A stretch of 64,000 nt of DNA from positions 124,001 to 188,000 of the forward strand of contig NZ_CANLDB010000001.1 in NCBI RefSeq assembly GCF_947489365.1, in the 5' to 3' direction. Below are positions 23,527 to 31,092 of this stretch, in pieces. The stretch is from an uncultured Nocardioides sp. (GTDB lineage Bacteria > Actinomycetota > Actinomycetes > Propionibacteriales > Nocardioidaceae). The notes below the pieces were generated by a model. That model was given only the letters and a program-made list of their open reading frames with translations, searched no databases and was not told the DNA's origin. Every line of letters starts with the position of its first letter. Within the stretch, counting starts at the first letter, position 1. The position numbers and the translations under genes were made by a program.

Positions 23527-24570
23527 ATGAGCGAGACCCGCGAGACCCCGGCCCTCCGACTCGGCTACAAGGCCTCCGCCGAGCAGTTCGGCCCCCGCGA
23601 GATCGTCGACCTCGGCGTCCGTGCCGAGGAGGTCGGCCTCGACAGCGTGTGGATCTCCGACCACCTCCAGCCCTGGCGGCACGAGGGCGGCCACGCGCCG
23701 TACGCCCTGGCCTGCCTGGCGGCCATCGGGGAGCGCACCGAGCGGGTCGTGCTCGGCACGTCCGTGCTGACCCCGACCTTCCGGTACAACCCGGCGGTGC
23801 TGGCTCAGCACCTCGCGACGCTGACGCTGCTCAACCCCGGCCGCGTCGTCCTCGGGGTCGGCACCGGCGAGGCGCTGAACGAGATCTCGGTGGGGCTCGC
23901 CGAGTGGCCGGAGTTCAAGGAGCGCTGGGCGCGGCTGCGGGAGTCGGTGCGGCTCATGCGCGCGCTGTGGGACGGCGAGCGGGTGACGTTCGAGGGCGAC
24001 TACTACTCGACCGTCGACGCCACGATCTACGACCGCCCCGAGGGCGGGGTGCCGATCTACGTCGCCGCGGGCGGGCCCCAGATGGCGCGGTACGCCGGCC
24101 GTGTCGGCGACGGCTTCATCTGCACCAGCGGCAAGGGCATGGACCTCTACACCGACAAGCTGCTGCCGGCCGTCGAGGAGGGCCTGGCGAAGGCGGAGCG
24201 CGGGCCCGGGGACCTCAGCCGGATGATCGAGATCAAGCTGTCCTACGCGCACACCCGGGAGGAGGCCCTCGAGAACTGCCGCTTCTGGGCGCCCCTGTCG
24301 CTCAGCGCGGAGCAGAAGCACCAGCTCGACGACCCCGTCGAGATGGCGCGGGCGGCCGACGAGCTGCCGATCGAGCAGGTCGCCTCGCGCTGGATCATCG
24401 AGACCACCCCCGAGGGCGTCGTCGACGCGGTCCGGCCGTACGTCGAGGCGGGGTTCGACCACCTCGTCTTCCACGCGCCGGGCCACGACCAGCAGGGCTT
24501 CCTGTCGTCGTTCTCGTCCGAGGTCGTGCCGGGGCTCCGCGAGCTGCAGGGCGTGCTGCCCACGCCGTGA
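23527..24570 (+). CDS. fgd: F420-dependent glucose-6-phosphate dehydrogenase
   Basis: Oxidises glucose-6-phosphate to 6-phosphogluconolactone while reducing F420, the main source of F420H2 in actinobacteria. The 347-residue protein is very close to mycobacterial FGD1 by recall: [77 protein letters not shown] and [11 protein letters not shown]. The catalytic His of SDHLQPW, and residues around it, are present. The start at 23527 begins MSETRE. The gene supplies reducing power for the F420 enzymes in this region. Confidence 0.95.
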   Translation: MSETRETPALRLGYKASAEQFGPREIVDLGVRAEEVGLDSVWISDHLQPWRHEGGHAPYALACLAAIGERTERVVLGTSVLTPTFRYNPAVLAQHLATLTLLNPGRVVLGVGTGEALNEISVGLAEWPEFKERWARLRESVRLMRALWDGERVTFEGDYYSTVDATIYDRPEGGVPIYVAAGGPQMARYAGRVGDGFICTSGKGMDLYTDKLLPAVEEGLAKAERGPGDLSRMIEIKLSYAHTREEALENCRFWAPLSLSAEQKHQLDDPVEMARAADELPIEQVASRWIIETTPEGVVDAVRPYVEAGFDHLVFHAPGHDQQGFLSSFSSEVVPGLRELQGVLPTP

Positions 24571-24662
24571 GCGCCGGCGCGGTGGCTGCCAGCGGACCGC
24601 AAGGACGGTGACGGGGGCACGCACGAGGGTGGCCGCGTGCCCCCGTCGACGACACCGAGCCC

Positions 24663-25067
24663 GTGACCGGCCCACCCCCGGAGCCACCGGACCCACCGGC
24701 CGCCTGGCTCGCGCCCTGGTTCACCCCGCCCACCCGCACCGAGCTGGTGACCGGGCACCACCTGCGACCGCTGCGTGCCGCGGACGTCGGGCTGCCCGGC
24801 CTCCCGCCCGGCCTCGACCCCGAGGTGGCCGCTGCGGCCGGGCTCGCCCGTACCGCCTTCGTCTACGGCGCGTTCGACGACGAGGAGCGGCGCCTGCTCG
24901 CCTGGGTCACCCTCGACCCCGGCGCCGCCCCCCACGACGTGCGGGTCGGCTGGTCGCTCGCGCCGGAGGAGGTCGGTGGCGGCCTCGGGGACGCCCTGTC
25001 GTCGGCGCTGCCGGACTGGCTGCGGCGCACCTGGCCGTGGACGTCACCCCTCGTCGTCCGCCGCTGA
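24663..25067 (+). CDS. Hypothetical protein, possibly GNAT-related
   Basis: A 134-residue proline-rich protein. HHLRPLRAADVGLPGLPPG resembles the first strand of GNAT acetyltransferases, and FVYGAFDDEERRLLAWVTLD could be later strands, but no acetyl-CoA loop is visible, so this is weak. The GTG start lacks a clear ribosome site. Its end overlaps the SARP gene tail by 24 bp on the other strand. A repeated TGAGTCCGCC straddles the stop codon. Confidence 0.55.
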   Translation: MTGPPPEPPDPPAAWLAPWFTPPTRTELVTGHHLRPLRAADVGLPGLPPGLDPEVAAAAGLARTAFVYGAFDDEERRLLAWVTLDPGAAPHDVRVGWSLAPEEVGGGLGDALSSALPDWLRRTWPWTSPLVVRR

Positions 25068-28055
25068 GTCCGCCACTGAGTCCGCCGCCAGCGCCAGGGC
25101 CACGGTCCCCTCCAGCCCGAGCACCCGTCCGGCCCGTCGGCACCCCTCGTACGCCGGGGTGCCGAGCGTGCTCGCGATCGTCGCGGCCGCGGTGTCCCGG
25201 GCGGCGTCGTCCGGCAGGTAGTAGCCGCCGTACGCCTGCCCGTTGCCGAGCTCGCGGCAGGACTCGGCGGCTCCGAGCAGCGTCGCCAGCCGCCGCGACC
25301 CCCCGGCCCCGGCGCCGCCGACGCGGAGCTCGGTCACCACCAGCAGGTCCAGGAAGTAGGAGAGGTTCGACAGGTCGCCGATCTCCTGCGACAGCCGGAT
25401 GCCCTCGCGCAGGTGGTCCCGCGCCGCCGCGTCGTCCGTGCCGGACTCGGTGCGGGCCAGGGTCCACAGGGCCGAGAAGGCGCCGAGCCGGTCGCCGCGG
25501 GCGGACGCCAGGGCTCGCCCCTGCTCGACGTGCGCCAGCGCCTCCTCCCGTCGTCCGGTCTCGAGGAGCGCCGTGCCCAGCCACACGTGGGTGAGGACCT
25601 GGAGCCACGGTCCGTAGGTGTCCGCGGCGAGGCCCTCGGTCAGCACGAGGGCGTCCTCGAGGTGGGGCCGGGCGGAGGCGGGGTCGCCGGCGGCCAGGGC
25701 GGCGATCCCCAGACCGGCGCGGCTGTTCGCCTCGGCCTCCACGTCGCCCAGGTCGAGGGCGGCGTCGAGCGCCGTCGCCCAGGCGGCGCCGGCGGCGACG
25801 TGGTCGCCCTGGGCGTAGGCCATGCAGGCCACCGCGATGGTGGCGCGGGTCCGGGTGCGGGGTGTGGCGTCGGGCAGGGACGCCGCCCGCGTCGCCGTCC
25901 GGCGGCCGAGGTCGGAGAGCCCCCGCAGCCACCAGTACAGCCACAGCGACCACGCGATCCGGCCCGGCGTCTCGTGGTCCCCGGCGGCGACGCTGCGCTC
26001 GAGGGCGGCGAGGAGGTTGGGGTGCTCGTCGTCCACCACCCGCAGCCACGTCACCTGCTCCGCGCCCCGGTAGCCGGGCGCGGCCCGCTCGGCCAGGTCG
26101 AGGCAGGCGCGGGCGTGGGCCTCCACCGCGGCCTCGTGCTCGGCGGGGACGGCGAGCCGTCGGGCGTGCTGCGCGACCGGCTCGAGCATCGCGTACCGCG
26201 GACGCCCGTCCGGCGACCAGCGGACGGAGACGAGGGAGTGCTCCACGAGCTCCTCCAGGTCGCCGAGCGCGTCCGCGGAGCAGACGTCGACGAACAGCTC
26301 GAGCGACCAGCCACCGCTGAAGACCCCGAGGTCGCGGAACAGGCGCTGGGCCGGCTCGGGCAGCAGGCGGTAGCTCCAGTCGAGGGTGGCCTGCATCGTG
26401 CGTTGCCGCGCGGGGAGGTCCCGCGGGCCCGAGGACAGGGCCTCGTCGAGACGGTCCAGGAGGACGTCGAGGGTGAGGACCCGCACCCGCGCGGCGGCGA
26501 GCTCGAGGGCGAGCGGGATGCCGCCGAGACGGTGGCAGATCTCCGCGACGGGTGCGGCCGTCAGGTCGTCGAGGACGAAGCCGCGGGCGACGGCCCGGGC
26601 GCGGGTCACGAAGAGGGACACGGCGGGGGAGCGGGCGATCTCGGCGGCGTCGCCGTCGCGGCGCGGGACGGCCAGCGGCTCCACCAGCCGCTCCTCCTCG
26701 CCCGCGACGCGCAGCGGTGCCCGGCTCGTCACCAGGACCACCAGGCCGGGGCACGCCCCGACGAGGTACGACACGTCGGGCGCCGCGTCCAGGAGGTGCT
26801 CGGCGTTGTCGAGGACCAGGAGCACCCTCCGCGCGCCCACCAGGGCGACGGTGGCCGTCCGGGGGTCGGCGTCCGCGGCGGCGTCCGCCGGGGCGGGCAG
26901 CACCTGTCGGAGGGCGTGGAGGATCGTCGGGAGCACCTGCTGCGGGTCGGCGAGGGTCGCGAGCGGGACGAGGACGACGCCGTCGGGGACCTGCTGCCGC
27001 AGGCCTGCCGCGACGGCCAGGGCGAGCCGGGTCTTGCCGACGCCGCCGGTCCCGGTCAACGTGAGCAGCCGGGTGCCGCCCAGCAGGGAGGCGGCGACCT
27101 CCTCGACGAGGCGCTCGCGTCCGACCAGCACCGTGGGCGGCTCGACCAGGCCCGCTCCGGCCCCGCCCGACGGGGGTTCGGGGCTGGGGGCGGCGCCCGC
27201 CGGGGCCGCCGCCGGGGCCGCCGCCGGGGCCGCCGCCGGGGCCGCCGGTGGGGTCGCCGGTGGGGTCGCCGGTGGGGTCGCCGGTGGGGTCGCCGGTGGG
27301 GTCGCCGGTGGGTCCAGCGCCGGGTCCTGCAGGAGGACCTGCTCCTGGAGGCGCCGCAGGCGGGGTCCCGGGTCGACCCCCAGGTCCTCCACGAGACGGT
27401 GGCGCCCGGTCTCGAACACCTCGAGCGCCGCGGCCTGTCGCCCGGAGCGGTAGAGCGCCACCATCAGCGCGCCGCGCAGCCCCTCGTGCAGGGGCTCGCG
27501 GTCCACGAGCGGGCCCAGCGTCTCCACGACCTGCTGGTGGCGGCCGAGGCGCAGGTCGAGGTCGGCGGCGAGCTCCTGGGCGTCGAGGTGGCGGGCGTCG
27601 AGGCGGGCGGCCTCGGCCCGCGCGAACCGCTGGGGGACGTCGGCGTACGCCTCGCCGCGCCAGAGACCGAGGGCCTCGCCGACCAGGGTCCGCGCGAGGG
27701 CGGGGTCCGGTTCCTCGCGCGCTCCGCGGAGCAGGGTCGCGAAGCGTGCCGCGTCGACGGCCTCGGGTCCCAGCGCGAGCCGGTAGCCGGGGGACTGCGT
27801 GACGAGGGCGTCGGGGCCGAGACGGCGCCGGAGCCGGGACACGTAGCTGTGCAGCGTCGACAAGGATCCCTCCCCGTCGGCGTCCCAGACCCGGTCCAGC
27901 AGCGCGTCGACCCCGACCACCCGCGGGGCGTCGACCACGAGGGCGGCCAGCAGCGTCCGCAGGGCGGGCATCAGCTCGACGTCCTCGCCGCCGACCGTGA
28001 GCAGCGTCGGCCCGAGCACGCGGAGGGTCACGGGGGCGGACGGGTCGGCGGCCAC
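25044..28055 (-). CDS. AfsR/SARP-type large transcriptional regulator (BTAD-NB-ARC-TPR)
   Basis: A 1003-residue regulator. An OmpR-type winged helix (LRRRLGPDALVTQSPGYRL, residues 10-100) and a bacterial activator domain (about 105-245) are followed by a repetitive Pro-Ala-Thr linker (about 247-292). An NB-ARC ATPase comes next, with Walker A LTGTGGVGKTRLALA near 335 and LLVLDNAEHLLDA as Walker B. The C-terminal half is helical TPR-like. AfsR-type proteins switch on secondary metabolism or stress genes, and the target here is unknown. TAGGAT lies six bases before the GTG start. whiB7 is divergent across 131 bp. Confidence 0.92.
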   Translation of the reverse strand: MAADPSAPVTLRVLGPTLLTVGGEDVELMPALRTLLAALVVDAPRVVGVDALLDRVWDADGEGSLSTLHSYVSRLRRRLGPDALVTQSPGYRLALGPEAVDAARFATLLRGAREEPDPALARTLVGEALGLWRGEAYADVPQRFARAEAARLDARHLDAQELAADLDLRLGRHQQVVETLGPLVDREPLHEGLRGALMVALYRSGRQAAALEVFETGRHRLVEDLGVDPGPRLRRLQEQVLLQDPALDPPATPPATPPATPPATPPATPPAAPAAAPAAAPAAAPAGAAPSPEPPSGGAGAGLVEPPTVLVGRERLVEEVAASLLGGTRLLTLTGTGGVGKTRLALAVAAGLRQQVPDGVVLVPLATLADPQQVLPTILHALRQVLPAPADAAADADPRTATVALVGARRVLLVLDNAEHLLDAAPDVSYLVGACPGLVVLVTSRAPLRVAGEEERLVEPLAVPRRDGDAAEIARSPAVSLFVTRARAVARGFVLDDLTAAPVAEICHRLGGIPLALELAAARVRVLTLDVLLDRLDEALSSGPRDLPARQRTMQATLDWSYRLLPEPAQRLFRDLGVFSGGWSLELFVDVCSADALGDLEELVEHSLVSVRWSPDGRPRYAMLEPVAQHARRLAVPAEHEAAVEAHARACLDLAERAAPGYRGAEQVTWLRVVDDEHPNLLAALERSVAAGDHETPGRIAWSLWLYWWLRGLSDLGRRTATRAASLPDATPRTRTRATIAVACMAYAQGDHVAAGAAWATALDAALDLGDVEAEANSRAGLGIAALAAGDPASARPHLEDALVLTEGLAADTYGPWLQVLTHVWLGTALLETGRREEALAHVEQGRALASARGDRLGAFSALWTLARTESGTDDAAARDHLREGIRLSQEIGDLSNLSYFLDLLVVTELRVGGAGAGGSRRLATLLGAAESCRELGNGQAYGGYYLPDDAARDTAAATIASTLGTPAYEGCRRAGRVLGLEGTVALALAADSVADSAADDEG
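27202..27306. repeat. 12-bp minisatellite inside the SARP gene
   Basis: Three units of GGGGCCGCCGCC plus a hybrid unit run directly into five exact units of GGTGGGGTCGCC (27247-27306). On the coding strand they encode the (PATP)n and (AAAP)n linker. The unit is a multiple of three, so copy-number changes keep the frame. Confidence 0.9.
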
Positions 28056-28061
28056 GGCGCG

Positions 28062-28067
28062 ATCCTA
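28062..28067 (-). promoter_or_regulatory. -10 element of the SARP gene
   Basis: Minus-strand TAGGAT, then CGCGCC, then the GTG start: a leaderless arrangement. Confidence 0.55.
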
Positions 28068-28186
28068 GGCAACTCCCGGCGGAGCGGGGAGGGGCTTGCA
28101 ACCGACCTCAAGTCGGGTGCCAGTGGCTCGCAAGGGCGTGGCGCGAACCTCGTCGCAGACACCTGACGACGACACGGGAGACAGTC

Positions 28187-28480
28187 ATGACCCTCACCGC
28201 GACCGCCCCCTGGGACGCGGCAACCCTCACCCCCTGCCGGGACGACCTCGACCTCTGGTTCGCGGAGAAGCCGGAGGTCCTCGCGGTCGCGCAGGCCCTC
28301 TGCGGCGGGTGCCCGCTGGCCGAGGCGTGCCTCACCGGTGCGCTCGAGCGTGCTGAGCCCTGGGGGGTGTGGGGTGGTCGGATCCTCGTGGACGGCGCGG
28401 TGGTCGCGGTCAAGCGGGGCCGGGGTCGTCCTCCGCGCTCGGCCCCGACCGCGCCCGCAGCCGTGCGGCCTGCCGGGTGA
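28187..28480 (+). CDS. whiB7: WhiB7-like iron-sulfur transcription factor
   Basis: WhiB proteins bind a [4Fe-4S] cluster through four cysteines and act with the main sigma factor. The 97-residue protein has Cys17, Cys39, Cys42 and Cys48 (LCGGCPLAEAC), the EPWGVWGG turn, and a C-terminal AT-hook KRGRGRPPR. The AT-hook is characteristic of WhiB7, which controls intrinsic antibiotic resistance. The ATG has GGGAG seven bases upstream. The 131-bp leader contains ACCGAC/GTCGGGT hairpin arms inside CTTGC/GCAAG. Its last 71 bp overlap the sigma gene on the opposite strand, including the AT-hook codons. Confidence 0.88.
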   Translation: MTLTATAPWDAATLTPCRDDLDLWFAEKPEVLAVAQALCGGCPLAEACLTGALERAEPWGVWGGRILVDGAVVAVKRGRGRPPRSAPTAPAAVRPAG

Positions 28481-29588
28481 GGTGGTCCCGCTCCGCGAGG
28501 CTCCCCGCCCGGGCGGCGGCCTCGGCGTAGAGCCGGCCGGCGGTCGTCACGTCGCCGTCGCGCTCGTGGAGGTACGCCGACGCCGCCGTCCACCGCGGCA
28601 CGCCCGCGTCGACCTCCGCCAGGGCCCGCAGACCGGCGCGGGGCCCGTCCGCCTCCCCGACGGCCACCGCCCGGGCGAGGCGGGCGACCGGGTCCTCGCC
28701 GAGGGCGAGCAGCTCGTCGTACCACTCGACGACCTGGACCCAGTCGGTCTCCGCCGCGCTCGGGGCGTCGGCGTGCAGCGCCGCGACGGCGGCCTGCGCC
28801 TGCATCGGGCCGAGCACGTCGCGGGCGAGGGCGGCCTGCAGGACGGCGACCCCCTCGGTGATCATCGCGGTGTCCCACAGGGAGCGGTCCTGCTCGGCGA
28901 GCGGCACGAGGGCCCCGTCGGCCCGGGTCCGCGCCGGTCGCCGCGCGTGGTGCAGCAGCATCAGGGCCAGCAGCCCGCCGACCTCCGGGTGGTCGGCGAG
29001 CACGGCGAGCTGCCGGGTGAGCCGGATGGCCTCCGCCGCCAGGTCCACGTCGCCGGAGTGGCCCTCGTTGAACACGAGGTAGAGCACCCGCAGCACCGTC
29101 GCCAGGTCTCCTGGGCCCTCGCCGCGCAGCCCCGCCTCGGCGACCGTGCGCTTCGCGCGGCTGATGCGCTGCGCCATCGTCGACTCGGGCACGAGGTACG
29201 CCGCCGCGACCTGACGGGTGCTCAGACCGCCGACCGCCCGGAGGGTCAGCGCGACCGCGGACGCCGGCGTGAGTGCGGGGTGGGCGCACAGCACGTACAG
29301 CGCCAGCGTGTCGTCCGTGTCGCGCGGCGCCCCCGGTTCGGGCTCGTCGGTGACGAGGTCCTCCCTGCGACGCCGGGCCGAGTCGCTGCGCACCAGGTCG
29401 AGGAAGCGGCGCCAGGCGACGGTGACGAGCCACCCCTTGGGATCGCGGGGCGGCTCGTCCGCCCAGGTCCGGACCGCCTCCAGCAGCGCCTCCTGGACGG
29501 CGTCCTCGGCCGTCGCGAAGTCGGCCCCGCGACCCACGAGGACGCCCGTCACCTCCGGGGTGAGGCGCCGCAGCAGGGCCTCGTCCAC
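28410..29588 (-). CDS. ECF42-type RNA polymerase sigma factor
   Basis: A 392-residue extracytoplasmic-function sigma with a long C-terminal extension. Sigma region 2 (ATAEDAVQEALLEAVRTW, WLVTVAWRRFLDLVR) and region 4 (RQVAAAYLVPESTMAQRISR) take the first 190 residues. The rest (VVEWYDELLALGEDP, ...AASAYLHERDGD) is the helical extension of the ECF42 group. Such factors lack a normal anti-sigma and sit beside a DGPF/YCII protein, as here. The GTG at 29588 lies five bases past the DGPF stop. The extension probably controls activity. Confidence 0.9.
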   Translation of the reverse strand: MDEALLRRLTPEVTGVLVGRGADFATAEDAVQEALLEAVRTWADEPPRDPKGWLVTVAWRRFLDLVRSDSARRRREDLVTDEPEPGAPRDTDDTLALYVLCAHPALTPASAVALTLRAVGGLSTRQVAAAYLVPESTMAQRISRAKRTVAEAGLRGEGPGDLATVLRVLYLVFNEGHSGDVDLAAEAIRLTRQLAVLADHPEVGGLLALMLLHHARRPARTRADGALVPLAEQDRSLWDTAMITEGVAVLQAALARDVLGPMQAQAAVAALHADAPSAAETDWVQVVEWYDELLALGEDPVARLARAVAVGEADGPRAGLRALAEVDAGVPRWTAASAYLHERDGDVTTAGRLYAEAAARAGSLAERDHLTRQAARLRARSGPSAEDDPGPA

Positions 29589-29593
29589 GAGGC

Positions 29594-30001
29594 TCAGTCC
29601 GTGACCGTCGGGGCGTCGCCGTACAGCGGGCGCACCTCGAGCCACTCCCCGAGGGGTCGCCCGCCCGCGCCGGGCGCGGCGGACAGCTCGCCCGCGAGCT
29701 CGACGGCGCGCGCCCGGTCGTCGACGTCGATGATCATCCAGCCGGCGATCAGGTCCTTGGTCTCCGGGAACGGCCCGTCGGTCACCGGCGGGCGGCCCTC
29801 CCCGTCGTACCGGACCCAGAGGCCGTCGGGCAGCAGGGCCTGGGAGTCGACGAACTCCCCGGAGCCACGCAGCCGGTCGGCGAAGTCGTCCATGTAGCGC
29901 AGGTGGGCGTCGACCTCGTCGGGCTCCCACTGGTCCATCGGGACGTCGTTCGTCGACGCGGGGTTGCCGCGGTAGTGCTTGAGCAGCAGGTACTTCGCCA
30001 T
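29594..30001 (-). CDS. DGPF-domain (YCII-related) protein, ECF42 partner
   Basis: A 135-residue dimeric alpha/beta-barrel protein with the name-giving motif in PPVTDGPFPETKDLIAGWMI, and the start MAKYLLLKHYRGNP. DGPF proteins are encoded with ECF42 sigma factors and are among their typical targets; the biochemical role is unknown. GAGGAG stands eight bases before the ATG. The sigma gene follows after five bases in the same operon. Confidence 0.9.
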   Translation of the reverse strand: MAKYLLLKHYRGNPASTNDVPMDQWEPDEVDAHLRYMDDFADRLRGSGEFVDSQALLPDGLWVRYDGEGRPPVTDGPFPETKDLIAGWMIIDVDDRARAVELAGELSAAPGAGGRPLGEWLEVRPLYGDAPTVTD

Positions 30002-30136
30002 GGCCGGTCTCCTCGGTGCTGTGTCGAACGGTGTCGTGCGGCCCATCCTGGCCGCCTCGTCCCGGGGACGGAGCCGGCCGCGTCGTCTCGACATCGGCGG
30101 GGTCGTGACTTTCGGGCAGGTCGGCACACTGACCGG

Positions 30137-30163
30137 ATGACCGACGTGACCGGGCCCCGATGA
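30137..30163 (+). CDS. Candidate eight-codon leader peptide MTDVTGPR
   Basis: CACACT, then six bases, then ATG: the same leaderless spacing seen at about twenty genes here. The reading frame ATG ACC GAC GTG ACC GGG CCC CGA TGA encodes MTDVTGPR, and its stop overlaps the start of the downstream gene (ATGA). That gene has no Shine-Dalgarno sequence of its own, so it would depend on coupling. This is inference; no product has been shown. Confidence 0.4.
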   Translation: MTDVTGPR

Positions 30164-31092
30164 GCCGCCGTACGCGGGTCGCGGGAGTCCTCGGCGCCGT
30201 GCTGCTGCTCCTCGGTGGCGGGGCGGTGCTCCTGGACGTCGTCCGCGGTGCGGGGACCGGCGGCGACGACCGGCGCGACGCCGGACCGCGTGGGGGCGGG
30301 CGCGAGGTCCCGGCGGGGTTCCGCCCGGAGCGGGGCGGCCCGCGGGCGGGGGTGGTCACGGTCGCGTCGTTCAACGTGCTCGGGGCCGACCACACGGGCC
30401 CCGGGGGAGACAGCAAGCCGGACTGGCCGGAGTACACCGAGCGCCTGCCCGAGATGGTGGACATGCTCGACGAGGCCTCCGTCGGGGTCGCCGGGCTCCA
30501 GGAGCTGCAGAAGCGCCAGTGGGCCCTCCTGCGCTCCGACCACGGCGACACGTGGGGCGTCTTCCCCCGCACCGACACCGTCGTCACCGCCAACACCATC
30601 GTGTGGCGACGGGCGGACTGGACGCTCGTCCGCGCCCGGCAGTTCGACATCCCCTACTTCGGGGGCGTTCCGCAGGCGCAGGCCTGGGCGACGCTGCGGC
30701 AGCGGTCGACCGGGCGGACGCTGCACCTGGTCAACGTGCACAACCCCTACGACCTGAACGGCAGCAACGAGCGGTACCGCGCACGAGCGCTCCGCATCGA
30801 GCGGCGGCTGGTGCAGCGGCTGGCGACCGACGGCAGCCCCGTCTTCCTCGTCGGGGACTTCAACGAGATCACCGACCCCCACTGCGTGCTGACCCGCGCC
30901 GGCATGACCAACGCCTTCGGCGACGGAGGGTCCTCGCCCTGCCGCCCGCCCCGACGGGCGGGCATCGACCAGGTCTTCACCCTCGGTGTCGACGCAGGCC
31001 CGGCGCGGGTGGACACCGCGGGGATCCGCCGTCAGGTCTCGGACCACCCGCTGGTCACGGTACGGCTCCCGGGCGGCCGGGTGCCCGACTGA
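30160..31092 (+). CDS. Endonuclease/exonuclease/phosphatase family protein, exported
   Basis: A 310-residue member of the DNase I-like EEP superfamily, metal-dependent enzymes that cut phosphodiester or phosphomonoester bonds. A signal-anchor lies at residues 8-27 (GVLGAVLLLLGGGAVLL), so it acts outside the membrane. Active-site blocks are VASFNVLG, LQELQ, NVHNPYDLNG, FLVGDFNEITD and VSDHPLV, the usual Asn, Glu, His, Asp/Asn and His residues. Its substrate is unknown. Its 3' end overlaps the opposite gene by 38 bp. Confidence 0.88.
   Translation: MSRRTRVAGVLGAVLLLLGGGAVLLDVVRGAGTGGDDRRDAGPRGGGREVPAGFRPERGGPRAGVVTVASFNVLGADHTGPGGDSKPDWPEYTERLPEMVDMLDEASVGVAGLQELQKRQWALLRSDHGDTWGVFPRTDTVVTANTIVWRRADWTLVRARQFDIPYFGGVPQAQAWATLRQRSTGRTLHLVNVHNPYDLNGSNERYRARALRIERRLVQRLATDGSPVFLVGDFNEITDPHCVLTRAGMTNAFGDGGSSPCRPPRRAGIDQVFTLGVDAGPARVDTAGIRRQVSDHPLVTVRLPGGRVPD

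Noticed and set aside
27202-27306. Possible CRISPR-like array
   Set aside because: Units are contiguous 12-mers in frame in a gene, without spacers. No CRISPR repeats or cas genes are seen anywhere in the window.
25413-28166. 917-aa plus-strand ORF opposite the SARP gene
   Set aside because: No domain signature; the minus strand has clear BTAD and NB-ARC motifs. Its glycine run comes from the minisatellite.
28096-28186. An upstream ORF or attenuator peptide for whiB7
   Set aside because: Frames exist in the leader, but none has both a ribosome site and a conserved-looking short peptide. Not strong enough to list.
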